Origin: Pithys albifrons albifrons
Lineage: Eukaryota; Chordata; Aves; Passeriformes; Thamnophilidae
NCBI RefSeq assembly: GCF_047495875.1
Contig: NC_092459.1
Coordinates: 91,745,560-91,809,559 of the forward strand
Reading direction: 5' to 3'
DNA: 64,000 nt
Each line of letters begins with the position of its first letter. Position 1 is the first letter of the stretch. The position numbers and the translations under genes are program-made. This document shows, piece after piece, positions 1 through 12,460 of the stretch. Under the pieces are notes generated by a model. It was not told where the DNA came from and made no database searches. It saw only the letters and a program-made list of their open reading frames with translations.

Positions 1-1494
1 GAATTACATTTAAAATAAATATTTTTAATAAAAATGAATCATTAAAAGCTGTAGAAATTAAACACACACTCTTGGCTTCAGACTCCATTTGCAGATTGAT
101 AATGATCAGCACCTATAAATCCTCATGGGCAGTGAAATGTTGGAAGGGAGAGAGAATGTTTTCAACAATAGCTGATGTCTGCATCAGCAACAAAAACAGT
201 CTCTGAGCACTGGCATCAAGGAGCATTTGATGTGAACAAAGTGACATCTTGTTTCATCAAAGGTTAATGAGTACAGCAGCTCTGTCAGCAATACATTAAG
301 ACAGCAGTGTCACTGTTCGTCATACTTGGTGAGTTCAGGGCAGACTGCAAGCATCGCCATTTGTGGATTTGTCGGGATTTCTTTTCTCTCCTGGTTCAGT
401 AAGTTTAATGTGACAAGTTAGTATTTCCCCATTAGCAACTCTTCATGCTGTTTTTCTGCAGAGTAAAAGGGCTTTTTTAAGCCTGGTACTTGTGCTAACT
501 GGAAAACTACAGTTTTTCTCAGTAAACTTAGTTAAACTAGAAAGTACTACAGAAGATGTAATAAGACATCATTAACCTTTTCTTTTGTTTCACAGTTTCC
601 TGATAAAAACCTTCTGATGGATTTTTTTTTAAAGAAAATGTAATATTGTTGAGTTAAAGACTTTCTTTTCAAGCAAATGTTTTTGTGTAAAACTTATGGT
701 TTAGATATTTATCCATAACTGTCCATTAAAATAAATGGGAAAGTATAAAGCAAGCAGCAGGAATGGGGGAAAAAAGAAAACAAACTGGCAGCAGTGAATT
801 GCTGTATAGCCAAAGTTCAGCATTATGCACAAGTGCTGCTGCTGCTAGATCCAGGCAGTGCTTAAAGATATTGCAAGTGACTTCTGGATGGCAGTGCTTT
901 CTGTATCTCAGGTAATGATTATGTGGCTGAACAAACTCCTGACTCCAGGACAGATTAAATAAGAACTGCATGGATGAGGAAGGGTTTGGATCTGGACCTT
1001 TGATGCAACAGCACTTGTCAAATTCCATCATCCAAGTTTGTAACAAACAGAGACATGTTTCCCTGCTGAATACTGTGGACATGACATGGATGGTGCCTCT
1101 TCACTACACATGGCATTGGCTTCCAGTATCCATGACTGAAGCCAAGGATGAGAAGCTTCTTTCCACTTGGGAGCTGCCCAGATGAGGTAAAAGTATTTGC
1201 AGCTTTTAGCAAGACAGTAGTGTTATGTCCTACCATTCTATGAGTTGTGCTCATGTTGTTACTGAAAGTGCTTGCAAGTCCTGAAGTTAGTTGTGGCTAT
1301 TTTCTAAGGCTTCAGTTCTCCCTCCTCTGAGGGCTGAATGTCTCTTTTAGGACAGTATTTCTATTTGCATGTTAGTTTTACACAAGCCAAACCTTCAGCT
1401 CTGCCAATCTCTAGCTAGACAAACCTTAGTGTACAAATGCCTTCCTTACATCATTCCATATCTGTGTTTCACAAGGCAGCCTGTACATTATAAA
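1..1494. other. non-coding unique sequence
   Basis: AT-rich single-copy-looking DNA. The short open frames here (118 residues or fewer) show no recognisable domain, signal sequence or repeat, and overlap on both strands, as chance frames do. I see no RNA gene, island or transposon end. Confidence 0.6.
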
Positions 1495-1800
1495 AGAATC
1501 ATAGAAAAGTGGTTCATTTGGAGCTTAGGAGGCCTTGTAGTCACCAGGTGTTCTTACACAATTCTTGATAGGCACTTGCATAATCCTGTTTTAAAAACCA
1601 TCTGGTAATAGAAGTCCAACCTAATCCATTCAACCTTTGCATTAGAAAGGTTTCCTCTCTTCAATAAAATATCTGCCTAAGACTTGATTTCATCACCATG
1701 AACAAGAAAACCAGTCCATTCCTCTTCTTTCTGTAACCTCTTTTAAGGCTACCCATACATTCTTTTGTCTTCTCTGGATAGCTCAATGCTGCATGAAACC
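1495..1800 (-). mobile_element. degraded CR1-like LINE 3' end
   Basis: The left edge begins with AGAATCATAGAA, the reverse complement of the octamer-type tail that ends CR1 elements (ATTCTATGATTCT). It is followed by a stretch that loosely tracks the CR1 3' region read on the minus strand, including phrases such as AGTCCAACC. Divergence is high and the right boundary is approximate. No reading frame survives. It could be an older CR1 subfamily; only the tail and general order support the call. Confidence 0.42.
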
Positions 1801-3870
1801 AGTAGTCCTATATATAACTTCCACCCATTTCCTCTGTAACAAGCAGTTTTACTGAATCAGATTAGGCAGTGATGAAGATTGTAATTGATCTCTCACCTGT
1901 TATGTTCATGCATAAAACAGTCCCATCTGTGTTGTAAATCTTATTTTATCTTACTCTTTGGCTAGCATTCCATCCCATTTACTAAAGATAAAGATAGCTT
2001 TGAGTTTGGAAGATACAATTTTGGCAAGTCCACTCTATGGTTTTCAAAGCAAACAGAATGAAGGCAGGCATGACTTTTGCCCTGGTTTCCCAGAGATATG
2101 AGACTTATACAATCATGCTACACAAGACTTTCTGTCTACCTATCCCAGCCTCACAATAACTTCTGATCCCATAGGTCAATGTTAGCCTGATTTGACAGGA
2201 ATGAAGAGTTCAAAGACTGAGTTTCTACAAGATCTGTGGGGAAGGGGAGCAAAAAAAAATGGGTGAGGGCAACCAAGAACAAGAGATTATGCATCAGAAT
2301 AAGCAGATAATGTATCAGACATCCAGAATCCTTTATCCTTTTAGGGAAGAGACTTACAAAGTATCAGTTTTTCAGAACAAGTTTCATTTCAAGAGCTGGA
2401 GTAGCCTAGAGCACATATTGGGCTTCCTGGTTCCCGGACTCCTGAATCGATTTGCACTAACATGGAAAATAAGTTTGAAAATGAGTATTAAATTCTCAGT
2501 GAATAGGGTTATTATTTCTGTGACGCTCCTTCATCAGCAGATCTGAAAGCATGTGACAAAAGAAGGCCTTGAGAGTTATCTCTGGTTTGTGAATTGAAGA
2601 ATTGAGAGGCCCTTCAACTTGCTTGAGGTCAATAGATCAGTGGAGAACCCAGGTGTCCCTCAAGCAGTTGTCCATACTGCTTCAGACACCCATCAAACAG
2701 AATTGGGTAACTTGGATTTTGTTATCCTATTTTTAAATCTTATAGACTTCATACTCACATGGGAGAGTGGTCTGCTTTTATTTTTACCAGACAGACATAA
2801 ACCAATAGAAAATAGCAAAAACTGTGTTGAAGTGAGTGTTAAAATGCTAAGGCATTCAAACAGAGAAAATAAAAATTTTTAAGGGTAACTCTCTGTATCT
2901 GAGTTAAATGAGAGAGTTGCAGAATCATCTCCAGCCCCAGATGACTGAGAGCAGAAACTCTTGCTGAATTCTAAGCTGGGTTTAATACATTGTCCAGAGA
3001 AACAGTATTCCCTTCCACTTAAAAATCACGTAACCCCTGTGCATTCATAATCTCAATGTATTATTTGCTTACCTTTAAATATATTCTAGGAGATTATGTA
3101 GCCTTAACTGTTGCGTTCGGCTATCCTAAATTATTCTGTTTGCAATCAATACCCATCCACAAGCAGTTTCTAAAAATTGATCTGTCTGAAAGTGTCTCAC
3201 ACTGAAAATGAAATTTTGTGGAGAATCCATGCCCATTTTATTAGAATCTCTTCAATGGCTGAGGATAAAACCACAAAACAGTATTCCCCCTGCTGAATAT
3301 TAGAAACAAAGAATGACTCATATAAAATAAGACTTCCATCTGCAATTCCATCCCAATAATTAAATAAATGATTTGCTAAAAGCACTGAATCCCAATGATG
3401 TCTCTCAGATGCCAAGAAGGGAGAAAAAGCCAACTCTTACCACACAACTGCATTTAAAATTAAAATATCCAATAGCCTCCCTCACCATCACAAGAAATCC
3501 TTCTCATGTCTTCTCTTCAATAAAGCACATTTGAAGAACCTTAAAATTGTATGAAATAGCCAATAAAAGGAGTTGAGAACAGTAAGTGGTACTTGAGTTT
3601 TAAATCTAGTTTCAGATACTTCAGATACTTCGGCCGTACCAAAATCTTGACAGGCCTGTGCCTTCAGCGTCCCAGCTATAACAATACTGACACTAGGATT
3701 ACTCCCCTGAGCCTCAGTGAAGCAGGAAGCCCTTCTCTGTGAGACAGGCATTCATCCCTATGACTGGCAGGTCTACTTGCTCAAGAAGCATCCTGACTGC
3801 AAGTGAGATGCTGCATCACAGCTATTCCAAATACATTTTAGGCTTATACACTTATCTACTCCTACTTGGG

Positions 3871-3920
3871 TGTTTTGTTTTGACTAGGGATTTTTGTTTG
3901 TTTTGTTTTGTTTTGCTTTT
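3871..3920. repeat. (TTTTG)n simple repeat
   Basis: Two runs of TTTTG units lie close together (3871-3882 and 3893-3920), interrupted by about ten bases of other sequence. This is low-complexity DNA. Confidence 0.75.
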
Positions 3921-5883
3921 AATTGTAGTTTTGGGCATTGCTTCAGTAAGACACTTTAGGAAAAGGGTAATTTTCATCATTTAAGTAAACTAAGCCCTCT
4001 TGTTCAAAGCAGAGCTTCTACAATGCACAGACTTTTTCCACCTTACATGGAAAAAGGATTTAAACATATGCTTATGCCTTCTGTTGACCTGAAAACCTTG
4101 TGCTAGTGACAGAAGTAGAGCTATTGGCAGCACTCACCTTCCCAATACTGTTGTATCACTGGGACTCACACCTGATCTTGTAAAGTCTTTTAATTTGACT
4201 CCTGAGTCCTTTACTAAGGGCATCACCAACATTTTTGAAAAGAACACTTTTCTTTTTGAATACTGTAATTCAGTTCCTACCCTACATAGTTTTGAAACCA
4301 GTACACATACACAGTTTTAAAACCAGGACAACTATAGTAGAAAGAAAAAAGGGAGAAAAATAAGGTTTGTTTGCTGTCAGAGGGGTCTCTAGTGTAATGT
4401 GATGCCTTGTAAAATTAAAGACATAGACCTAAACAAGAACAAGAATAATATTCTGAAAATGACAACACACAACAAGTATCTGCATTAATATGTAATATAC
4501 AGAAATGCTCTGATTTCAATAAAGAACATACACTGTGAATTAGTTCTATGTTGAAAGTAATATCCAGCATTCTATGGGGATTAGAGCAGTCTATGAGCAT
4601 GCACTTCCACAGAGGGTGATTTTAGTGAGGGTTTTTTTGTGGGTTAAAATTAATGAAAGGAGAGAAAGAGCCAAAGGAACATGAATAGAAAATAAATTAT
4701 TAATTCACTCAGATGATTTTCAGATGTATAATCAGTTTCAGAACCTAACACTTACTGCTTTCAATGGCTAATTAAAACATTACTTGGGATGCTAAGGATT
4801 ATGTGCATGCTTTAATGAAAGTAGGAATTTGGGATTTGGATTACTTCTTTGATCAGTTAAGGTATGGTGTTTCAGCTTCATATGTGCATGTCTAAATGGG
4901 ATGGCTTACATGAGTAAGATTAGTCATGTGCACATGTGGTGGCCACAGGCTTCACAAACACAGCAGAGAACTTCAGGGTTGAAGGCTTAAGTCTGCACTT
5001 CTGGCCTAAGAGAGAGTCTCTCAGGTTGGGAATTGTTACAAGTTGAACAATCTCTTAATCAAGTTCAGATATGATGTTGCCAAACACTGGATTATACAAG
5101 TTTCCAAGTCTGTGCTTCTAATGTACATGATAGATATGCTAGACATTTTATTTGCAGGCTTGGGTACCCCTCTTGAAATATCTGATGTCAGTAAATTGGT
5201 AGAATTGCTATCTGAAAGGAGGGGCACAAACTAAAGAAGTCCTTATGTCAAATCTTTTGCCTTCTTTCACAGTGTGAAAGTGTTATGATAAGGTTGAAAT
5301 TCAACTGATCCACAGATAAAATAAAAGTTCCACAAAACTATAAGATAAAAATATTCTACATAAATCATGCAGGTAGCACCCATAGCATCAACTCATCCAG
5401 TAACGTAAATGCACAATATTTCTATGTTCTTGTCTTTTCCACACATTTGTGTAATGGAGACTTTCTTTCAAATATGAACACTGCTTTGAATCATATAATT
5501 CAAGATTTTATTTTGGACACCAATCAGCATGTAGCCAGTTACATCATTAACTTCTCTGAGCTCCCTTCCAGACTTTCAGATGTCACAAAGATCACAGCAC
5601 ACTGCAATGAGCTATGTCCATCCGTGCTATCCAGACATTATTAGCCTGTATACACAAACCCCTAAAATAATGAGTAACTAACTGTGTATTAAGATATCTT
5701 AATAAGTCTTCCTAGCAATTAGAATCTTTTCATTAGCAGTCTTCTGCTTCTTAGCTCTTTCTCCTCAATTCAAATATGGTTATATCCCATGTCCTCACAA
5801 ACACTTCATGGTTACAAAAGGTAGGATGGCTCCTTAAGTCCAGCTCACAGTTTCCTAGGTTTACTTCTGTATATCAAAAATGG

Positions 5884-5928
5884 ACAAAACAACAACAACA
5901 ACAAACCACTGCACAACAAACAAACAAA
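5884..5928. repeat. (AAC)n and (AAAC)n simple repeat
   Basis: Several AAC units pass into AAAC/CAAA units after a short interruption. An apparent valine-rich minus-strand frame here is a by-product of the repeat. Confidence 0.75.
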
Positions 5929-6887
5929 TTCCCCACAGCTTTGTAAAGATTTTTTTAACTGCCAGTTTCAAGTGACAATACAAGGAAAACAAATTTTTAG
6001 TTACCCCATCAAGATAACAATAAAGTATTTGCATTCTCATATTCCCTGGATTCACCCATATTGTGCACTTCCAAGACAGGTCAGAGCATTTTAAACACAC
6101 ATGACACGAAATAAAGGCTCAACTGTAAGATTTATGTGTATCCCCGTGCATGTATAACCTCAATATATTCCTTTTAGATGAATGAATCCTGATTGAGAAC
6201 AAAAATATACATGATGAAAATACAAGAACTCACAAAGCTAACACAATAGCCCACAGAAATGCAGAGTGACTGTTAGCCATCTGAACTTGCTTTGTGACTT
6301 TGAATGTTGAATTTTATACAGACACTTAAGATGTTCTACTAACATTAGATTTCCATCCGAGTCCTTTCACAATATACAAGAATAAATACTATATTTCTAG
6401 TTCTCTTTGAAAGGCTGATGGGATTCCATGCTTGTGAATTGTGTGCAATGAGGCCAAGAACAGCTTAAGATGGTAATTTTGTTCATAGGCGTGCTTGAAG
6501 GGAAATTGCAATTGGTCAAACCCAGTTACTGCAGTTTCCACAGCATGAATTTGCTCTTTCTCATCTCAAAAAGAATCAGCATCACCAAGGAAACATTGAT
6601 CTTGCAAACTCACAGAATGTTCTTTTAGGAACTTTTGAGAGGAGAATTTAGGGGCAAGTTTTCTTTTGCTGCTGATCTTACAGAATACTGTTGTCCTCTG
6701 GGTTTTCCTGTGGTGTTCTTGTTTGTCCATATTGCCTGCCTCTTGTCATGCGTTTTCACCATGACTTACTATGGGACAGGATCATCCTGCTTGCACAGAG
6801 CTTAGTACAACTGAGTCCTGACCCACAATGAAGGGTCTAAGTGCTGAATATAATAAAGAGTCAGTAACTTCTGGGTGCTATTCCTTT

Positions 6888-6929
6888 ACCATTGACTGAC
6901 TGAAGTATCAGTCAAGTCACTTCAATGGT
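6888..6929. repeat. short inverted repeat (hairpin)
   Basis: The outer arms ACCATTGA and TCAATGGT are exact reverse complements of 8 bp. Inside them GACTGA and TCAGTC form a second 6-bp stem around an AGTA loop. No flanking duplication or gene was seen, so function is unknown. Confidence 0.6.
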
Positions 6930-8002
6930 TCTAAAAATAGGACCAATACCACCATTTTTAGAGTAATGACAATTACTTGTTTTATAGTCCAAATTTTAGA
7001 CCTACAAAATAGGTACAAAAATAAATTCTTATTAAAAGAATACTTTTCTTTCTCTGTAGATGTCAAAGAAGATAAATGCTATCCAGAAAACAAAAGACAG
7101 ACAGATTATTTAGACAAGACAAATACCTCCAAATAAGCAAGGCTTCATGAAATGTGGTCTCAACTAATTCAGGAACTAATCAATGTGGTCATTAAACCAT
7201 TGGAAATCACCTTTGAAAGCATACAGAGGATAGGGATAAAAAGAAAAGAGGAGGAAGGAGCCACAGAATGACTGATGAAATCATGATTCACTCAAGCCCT
7301 GGAAAGGTTCTGGAGCAAATAATGAAGCAAACAATTTTCAACCTCTGGAACATAACAGTGATAAAAAGAGCGAGAAAAAGAACATAACGAGTCAGTGCAA
7401 TTTCCCTCTTTGATGGATTAATATGTTCAGTAAAAAACAGGAGAATTTCTTTTTGAATAAGACTTTTGACATGTATTACACATCTTTATCAAAATTAATA
7501 AAAGAAATAGTTTAAATGCAAACATCACAGAGTATGTTCATAAGTGACTGAAAAACACCCTTGGGTGATTCATTTATGAAAAAATTCTTACAGGGGAACA
7601 GGTATCTGAAGTATCCTTGAAGTATTCTTCCTGGAAATAATTCTTGTTTAATGAATGATTTGAAAAATGAAAAAGGAAAGGCAAAACGTGTGCAGATAGC
7701 GATCAAGTAAAGACATATTCCAAGCAGATTAATAACCTAATCCTGTCCTCTAGGACTTATGACTAGCATGGAAATATTGGGATATAATAAGGTGAAAAAG
7801 CACGTCAGAACAAGTGATATGTCCAATACTAGAAAATGAAATTTGGTAAAAATAACTTTGAAATATTACCCTTAAGAGAAAATAAATCCACAGGTGTCAA
7901 GATAACCAGCAAGAGAAACACATCATTGTCTTTTCCCTAATGCCAGTTTTAAGCAACTGTGTTAATGGCAATTGCAAATAGGCCATGAGTGAGTTTGGAG
8001 TT

Positions 8003-8013
8003 CATATATATAC

Positions 8014-8044
<31 letters not shown>
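8003..8044. repeat. (TA)n/(CATA)n microsatellite
   Basis: About 42 bp of alternating TA with CA interruptions, ending in a pure TA run. It encodes only a Thr/Tyr/Ile-rich by-product frame. Confidence 0.9.
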
Positions 8045-9048
8045 GTAATGACAGTCTGTTGGCCAAGAACAGCTTTGAGACATATGCAGAGAATACAAAA
8101 TACCTCCAGCCATTCACATCTAAGGTGGCATAATGTCAGCAAATTGCCTGAGAAAGCACTTCCCCACACTTGCCTGGCATGAAAGCACGAACTAGAGATA
8201 GATAACCAAGATGCCCAGAAGGGCATATAGAAAGAAAACTTTTCACAACAATTAAATTCATTCAAGTAAAGGTCCATTTGACAACTGTGAGGGGAAAAAA
8301 ATAACCACCCAGAAAATCCCACAAAGTAAACTTCCTACACAATTAGGTTTTGTTTTCTCTGTTTGGACGTTTAATCTGTCATCACGACGTCTTTGAAATC
8401 TTGTTTACAATGAAGACAGGTTACAAGGGAGCAAAGGAGATAAAAGTTGGTGACAGACAAGGTACAGAAGGGATTTTTATAAGCTGAAATCAATTTTATC
8501 TAGGAAATCAGTGAAGAATCACTCTGCAAACTAATTCAAACCATACACATATTTTTCTTTTTCCAAACACTTCTGAATATTTTTGGATAAAGGTCATTCA
8601 TAGAACTAAATTGAAATTATAGTCAGAAGTTACAAGAGCACTCAAAATTATTTATTTTGCTGTTTTCCAAACAGTTTGCTGCATGTTCTTCTCAGATATG
8701 CATTGCTGTGTGGCAGGAGAAAAGCCAAGGCAACATAGGCTGACTGGAAATTTGAACACAGGGCTGCTTGTGAGGCCACATGTGAGAAATGTAAGTTACA
8801 CTACACTTTGCTTTTGGCATCTAAAAAACTTGTCTGAGTGAACATACCTGCCAAAAATTACATTGGTGACAAGGTATCTTGTATTTGTGCCAACACATTT
8901 CCCTTCAAATATGAAAATAGCTTACCCCACATGTCTGGCCTTCACTGATGTCTTGAAAGCTGACATATCTGCTGCACATTAGTCTGAGTTTCTGCTTTGG
9001 ATGAAGGGACCAGTCTGCTGACTTGGTGGTATTTGGACAATACAACAT
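8045..9048. other. non-coding unique sequence
   Basis: About 1 kb with no recognisable gene, repeat or regulatory island between the TA microsatellite and the CR1 fragment. Confidence 0.55.
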
Positions 9049-9452
9049 AAGGTAAGAGGCTGAGAGAACTGAGTTTGTTCAGTCTTGAGAAGAGAAGGTG
9101 AAGTGAGCTCTTATGATTTTCTCCATCTATATGAAGTGCGCTTTTAAAGAAGACAAACTTCTGGAGGTGCAGAGTGAAAGGAAAGAGCAATAAACACAAG
9201 CTGCAGACCAGGAAATTCCAATTAGATATAAGAATTTTTTTTTTCCATGAAGTGGTCACAGACTGGAACAGGTACCCAGCGGGGACAAAGACTCTCCATT
9301 CTTGCAGATGTTAAAAACCCAGTGGGACACAGCGCTAAGCAGCCCAAGTTATTTTTATAACTGGTTTTAATTTCAAATTTGGACCCACTCTAAACATGGC
9401 TGTTGGACTAGGCAGCCTCCAGAGACCCCTTCCAGGCTCAGTTATTCCCTGA
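9049..9452 (+). mobile_element. old CR1 LINE fragment (3' part)
   Basis: The plus strand follows the end of a CR1 element. A region matching the ORF2 C-terminus comes first (AGGCTGAGAGAACTGAG and TTGTTCAGTCTTGAGAAGAG near 9057-9097). An altered version of the 'tggtcacagactggaacagg' segment follows near 9250-9270. The typical GGACTAGGCAGCCTCCAGAG / CCCTTCCAGGCTCAG ending lies at 9408-9440. The terminal octamer is lost and frames are broken by many substitutions and indels. The start is a truncation point estimated by eye. Confidence 0.75.
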
Positions 9453-12351
9453 CAGAGAGAACTGCTGCAAGGCTTCTCTCTTGGATAAGTGTTTCATAAG
9501 AAACAGGGTCTGATCTTAACAGCATCAACAAGAAACAAGGGACCATTTTTAGATGCTTCTCTCTGGGGCCCATATGCCAGTGGGTTTTTAAGAAGCATTA
9601 TTGGGTTGAAGATTTGCCCCAGAACATGTTGTGCATTCTGTCAATGCACAAAAACATTCTATAGTTTTATGGTTTCAAATGGGAGCCATTCCTTCATGGA
9701 TGCTTCTTCAGAGAAAACACTTTACAGGAAAAGAAACATGCAGGTCTTTTTTTGTCTCCTTATACTTAGAGAACAGAGACCCCTCTTTATGCTTGCACTA
9801 GAATCTAACAACTCTAAATTGGCTGGTTTTTTTTTTGCTTGCTTTTGTTTTTAACATCCCTAAAATCTTCCTAAGGCAAGAACTAAAAACAAGCAAACAA
9901 ACAGAAAACCCAAACAGGATCTGAGCTTAAGTGAAGAGTTAGAAGATACTCTTAAAGCACATACAAACAATACATTAAATAGGCCCTGCACTGGACTTGC
10001 AGATCTTGCTCTTATACCCAGTTCTGCATGAATGCCCTAAAGGACCTTGGCCAAGTATTTTGTTTTCCCCTGCGACACTTCCACCCTGTAAAAAGGAAAA
10101 TGATATCACCTTTTTGCCACTCTTTGCCTTTCTAAATACACAGGACTGAAAATCCCCCAGGAAAGGAGCTCTGTCCTATTACTGTATGAACTCACCAGCA
10201 GTCAAGTCATCAAAAAACCTGAAAATATGGCTAACATATGATGAACAGAAACAGAAAGAGCAATTACTCCCTTGCAAGTATACTATTGATTTTGCTTAAT
10301 TGATCAGCTGGTGACTCTTGGAGGGTGAAGGCTTTACCCACATCCTTATGCAGCACTGTCTGTTGTGCCATCCAGATTGTGTCCATAAGCACACAATAAA
10401 AGTCACCCTTCAGGGTAGCTCTTTTACAAGAAGCAACATTTCCCACCTCTGAGATCCAGATTTAGAAACACAATCCCACAGGATCTGTGCAAGGAACCTG
10501 GTGGAATCCAAGCTGGTGGTGCCAAAAGCAGACACCTGACAAGGACAGGGCAGGTCTCACATGGAGCGATGCAGTCAGTTTGTCTCATTAATTTGAATAG
10601 ATCTTCATAGTTAGCTTTGGATTGTATACCCCAGTAGCACATGCAGATAACTGCAGAGTGTAAACATAAGCATTCACATAAATGTGGATGGCAGAGCAGG
10701 CCTCAGTGCTGTTTTGGCTTCCAGTGCTGTTGAGAACATTCATGCTCAGGCCTCATGGTGAAGAGATTCTCCAACCTCCACTCAAAGCAAGCCTTCTCTT
10801 TGCCTGTGTCTGAACGTTCCTACACATATTATAATCCAAGCTCTAACACACACTATCTGGAAGCAAAGGCCACTGAAAGGGCTCTCCTGTCAATGTGTCC
10901 TGACTAACGTAAGAGAACAAATCCTCCATTGTTGCTCAAGTGTCCTATGTCAATATAATAAAATCCCTGTCTTCTGTTCTCAAGGTTACATTTATTATGA
11001 TTACAATGTTTACTTCTTGCTGTGAGACTATAACTCTACATGCTTTCTTCTATTAAAATACATTTACTACTCCCACCTAGTTAATCCTTTTCCCACCCCC
11101 ACCCACTTCTCAGTGCGTCGCCAGAGGAGAAAAATTTCTTGCATATATGCAAAATAATATCAAGTTTCTTTTTAGAAGTATTAATAATTGGGTTATAATG
11201 GCATGCCTGTGGTGACAACATCTAAAGAAAAAGAAATGTCTTTATGTACTCACTTTACATAACTTTAAGCAACTTAAGCAAAACCAATGTGAACAGCTGT
11301 GTAATTTTTATTGGGCTAGGATACTACTGAAAGCACCACAAAGGTCAGGAGACAGGGGGCTCATCCCAGCTTCTTCCACTTGCCCTATAATTCTGCAGCA
11401 AGTCTGTTTTCCTGTTCATGCCCTCCAACCCAAGGCAGAAAATACAATGTGGTATTTTTTCCAAAGTGCTCTGAAACACAAGGATGGGTCAATTCAAATA
11501 TATTCTCTGTGTATATTAAGATATCTATGGTGCTCCAAAGGTTCCAGTATGCGAGGTCTTTCCACTTGTATGGGAGAACAACTTTGTTTTCAAGTTCCCA
11601 TGACAGAAGAGCCTTTTTACAATTTGTGGCACCCATCAGAGCCCTGTAAACAGGCACCCTCGAGGAAGCTACAGAAACCTTCCTCACTGGGCTGCTCTGC
11701 CCAGCCTGCAGACCTGCTCCTGCCCTTAGTCTCATGCTCCTCTGGGAGAGAGGATGTGGCTGCAGTCTCACTGCTTACTAAGCATCAGTTTCCTTTAAGT
11801 AACACAATGCTGTAATACAAAAGTGAGGCAAATCAGCCACCCCAGGGCTCACAACAGAGTTAATCCAGTAAGAAGTGCTCTCTAGTGCAATCAGTGGTTC
11901 CAGAAAGGATGCAGGATGCAGTGCTGTCAACACTTATACCAGTGGAAATCTACCCTCCATTAGACTTCTGTCAGAGCAATAACAAAAAAGTTTTCTGTCA
12001 TTTCCCATGGGAGTGATAAGTCTCGCCACCCTGGAGTGGTTTTTGATAAAAGTCTGACTGGGGTTGGGATAAAAGTAGCCGCCAGGTTCCAGCCACTCTC
12101 ACAAGATATACTTTGTCTAATGTGCCATAGAGCAATACAACCTACAACATATCTAAAATAAATATTTGCCTAGTTAAGTAATTATGCTGAAAGGCTCCCT
12201 ATCTTTATTATACCAGAATGAAATTCATAAATCACCTGATGTTATATCTCTGAAGAAATTTCCTCTAACTCAGGCACCAGAAAGTGATTCACAGTTGCAA
12301 GTTGGAGTAAAGGGGAGGAAGGAAAGGCAGTATAGTCTCTTTTGAATAAAT
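9453..12351. other. non-coding unique sequence
   Basis: About 2.9 kb without a gene I can support. Two overlapping opposite-strand frames of 122-128 codons near 11385-11815 look like chance: neither has a domain, and base composition is ordinary. Confidence 0.55.
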
Positions 12352-12460
12352 TAAAAGAAAAAACCAAAACCAAAACAAAAAATAAGCAAACCCCAAAACA
12401 AACAAAAACAAACTAAAAACCAAACTAAACAACAAAACCTAAACCAAAGAGGCAAAAAAA
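12352..12460. repeat. A/C-rich low-complexity tract
   Basis: Roughly 110 bp of CAAAA, CCAAA and ACAAA units with almost no G or T. Similar tracts recur at 18732-18808, 40160-40206 and 62171-62242. Confidence 0.85.

Larger units (their letters stand above)
1801..8002. other. non-coding unique sequence
   Basis: About 6 kb of AT-rich DNA with no gene I can support. It contains T/G-rich simple sequence near 3871-3920, an (AAC)n/(AAAC)n tract near 5884-5928, and a perfect-ended hairpin at 6888-6929, listed separately. All open frames are under 100 codons and lack recognisable motifs. Confidence 0.6.

Noticed and set aside
726..1082. 118-codon minus-strand open frame
   Set aside because: No domain or family similarity recognised; another frame overlaps it on the opposite strand.
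11385..11815. Overlapping 128- and 122-codon frames on opposite strands
   Set aside because: Mutually overlapping, motif-free, and in ordinary non-coding sequence.
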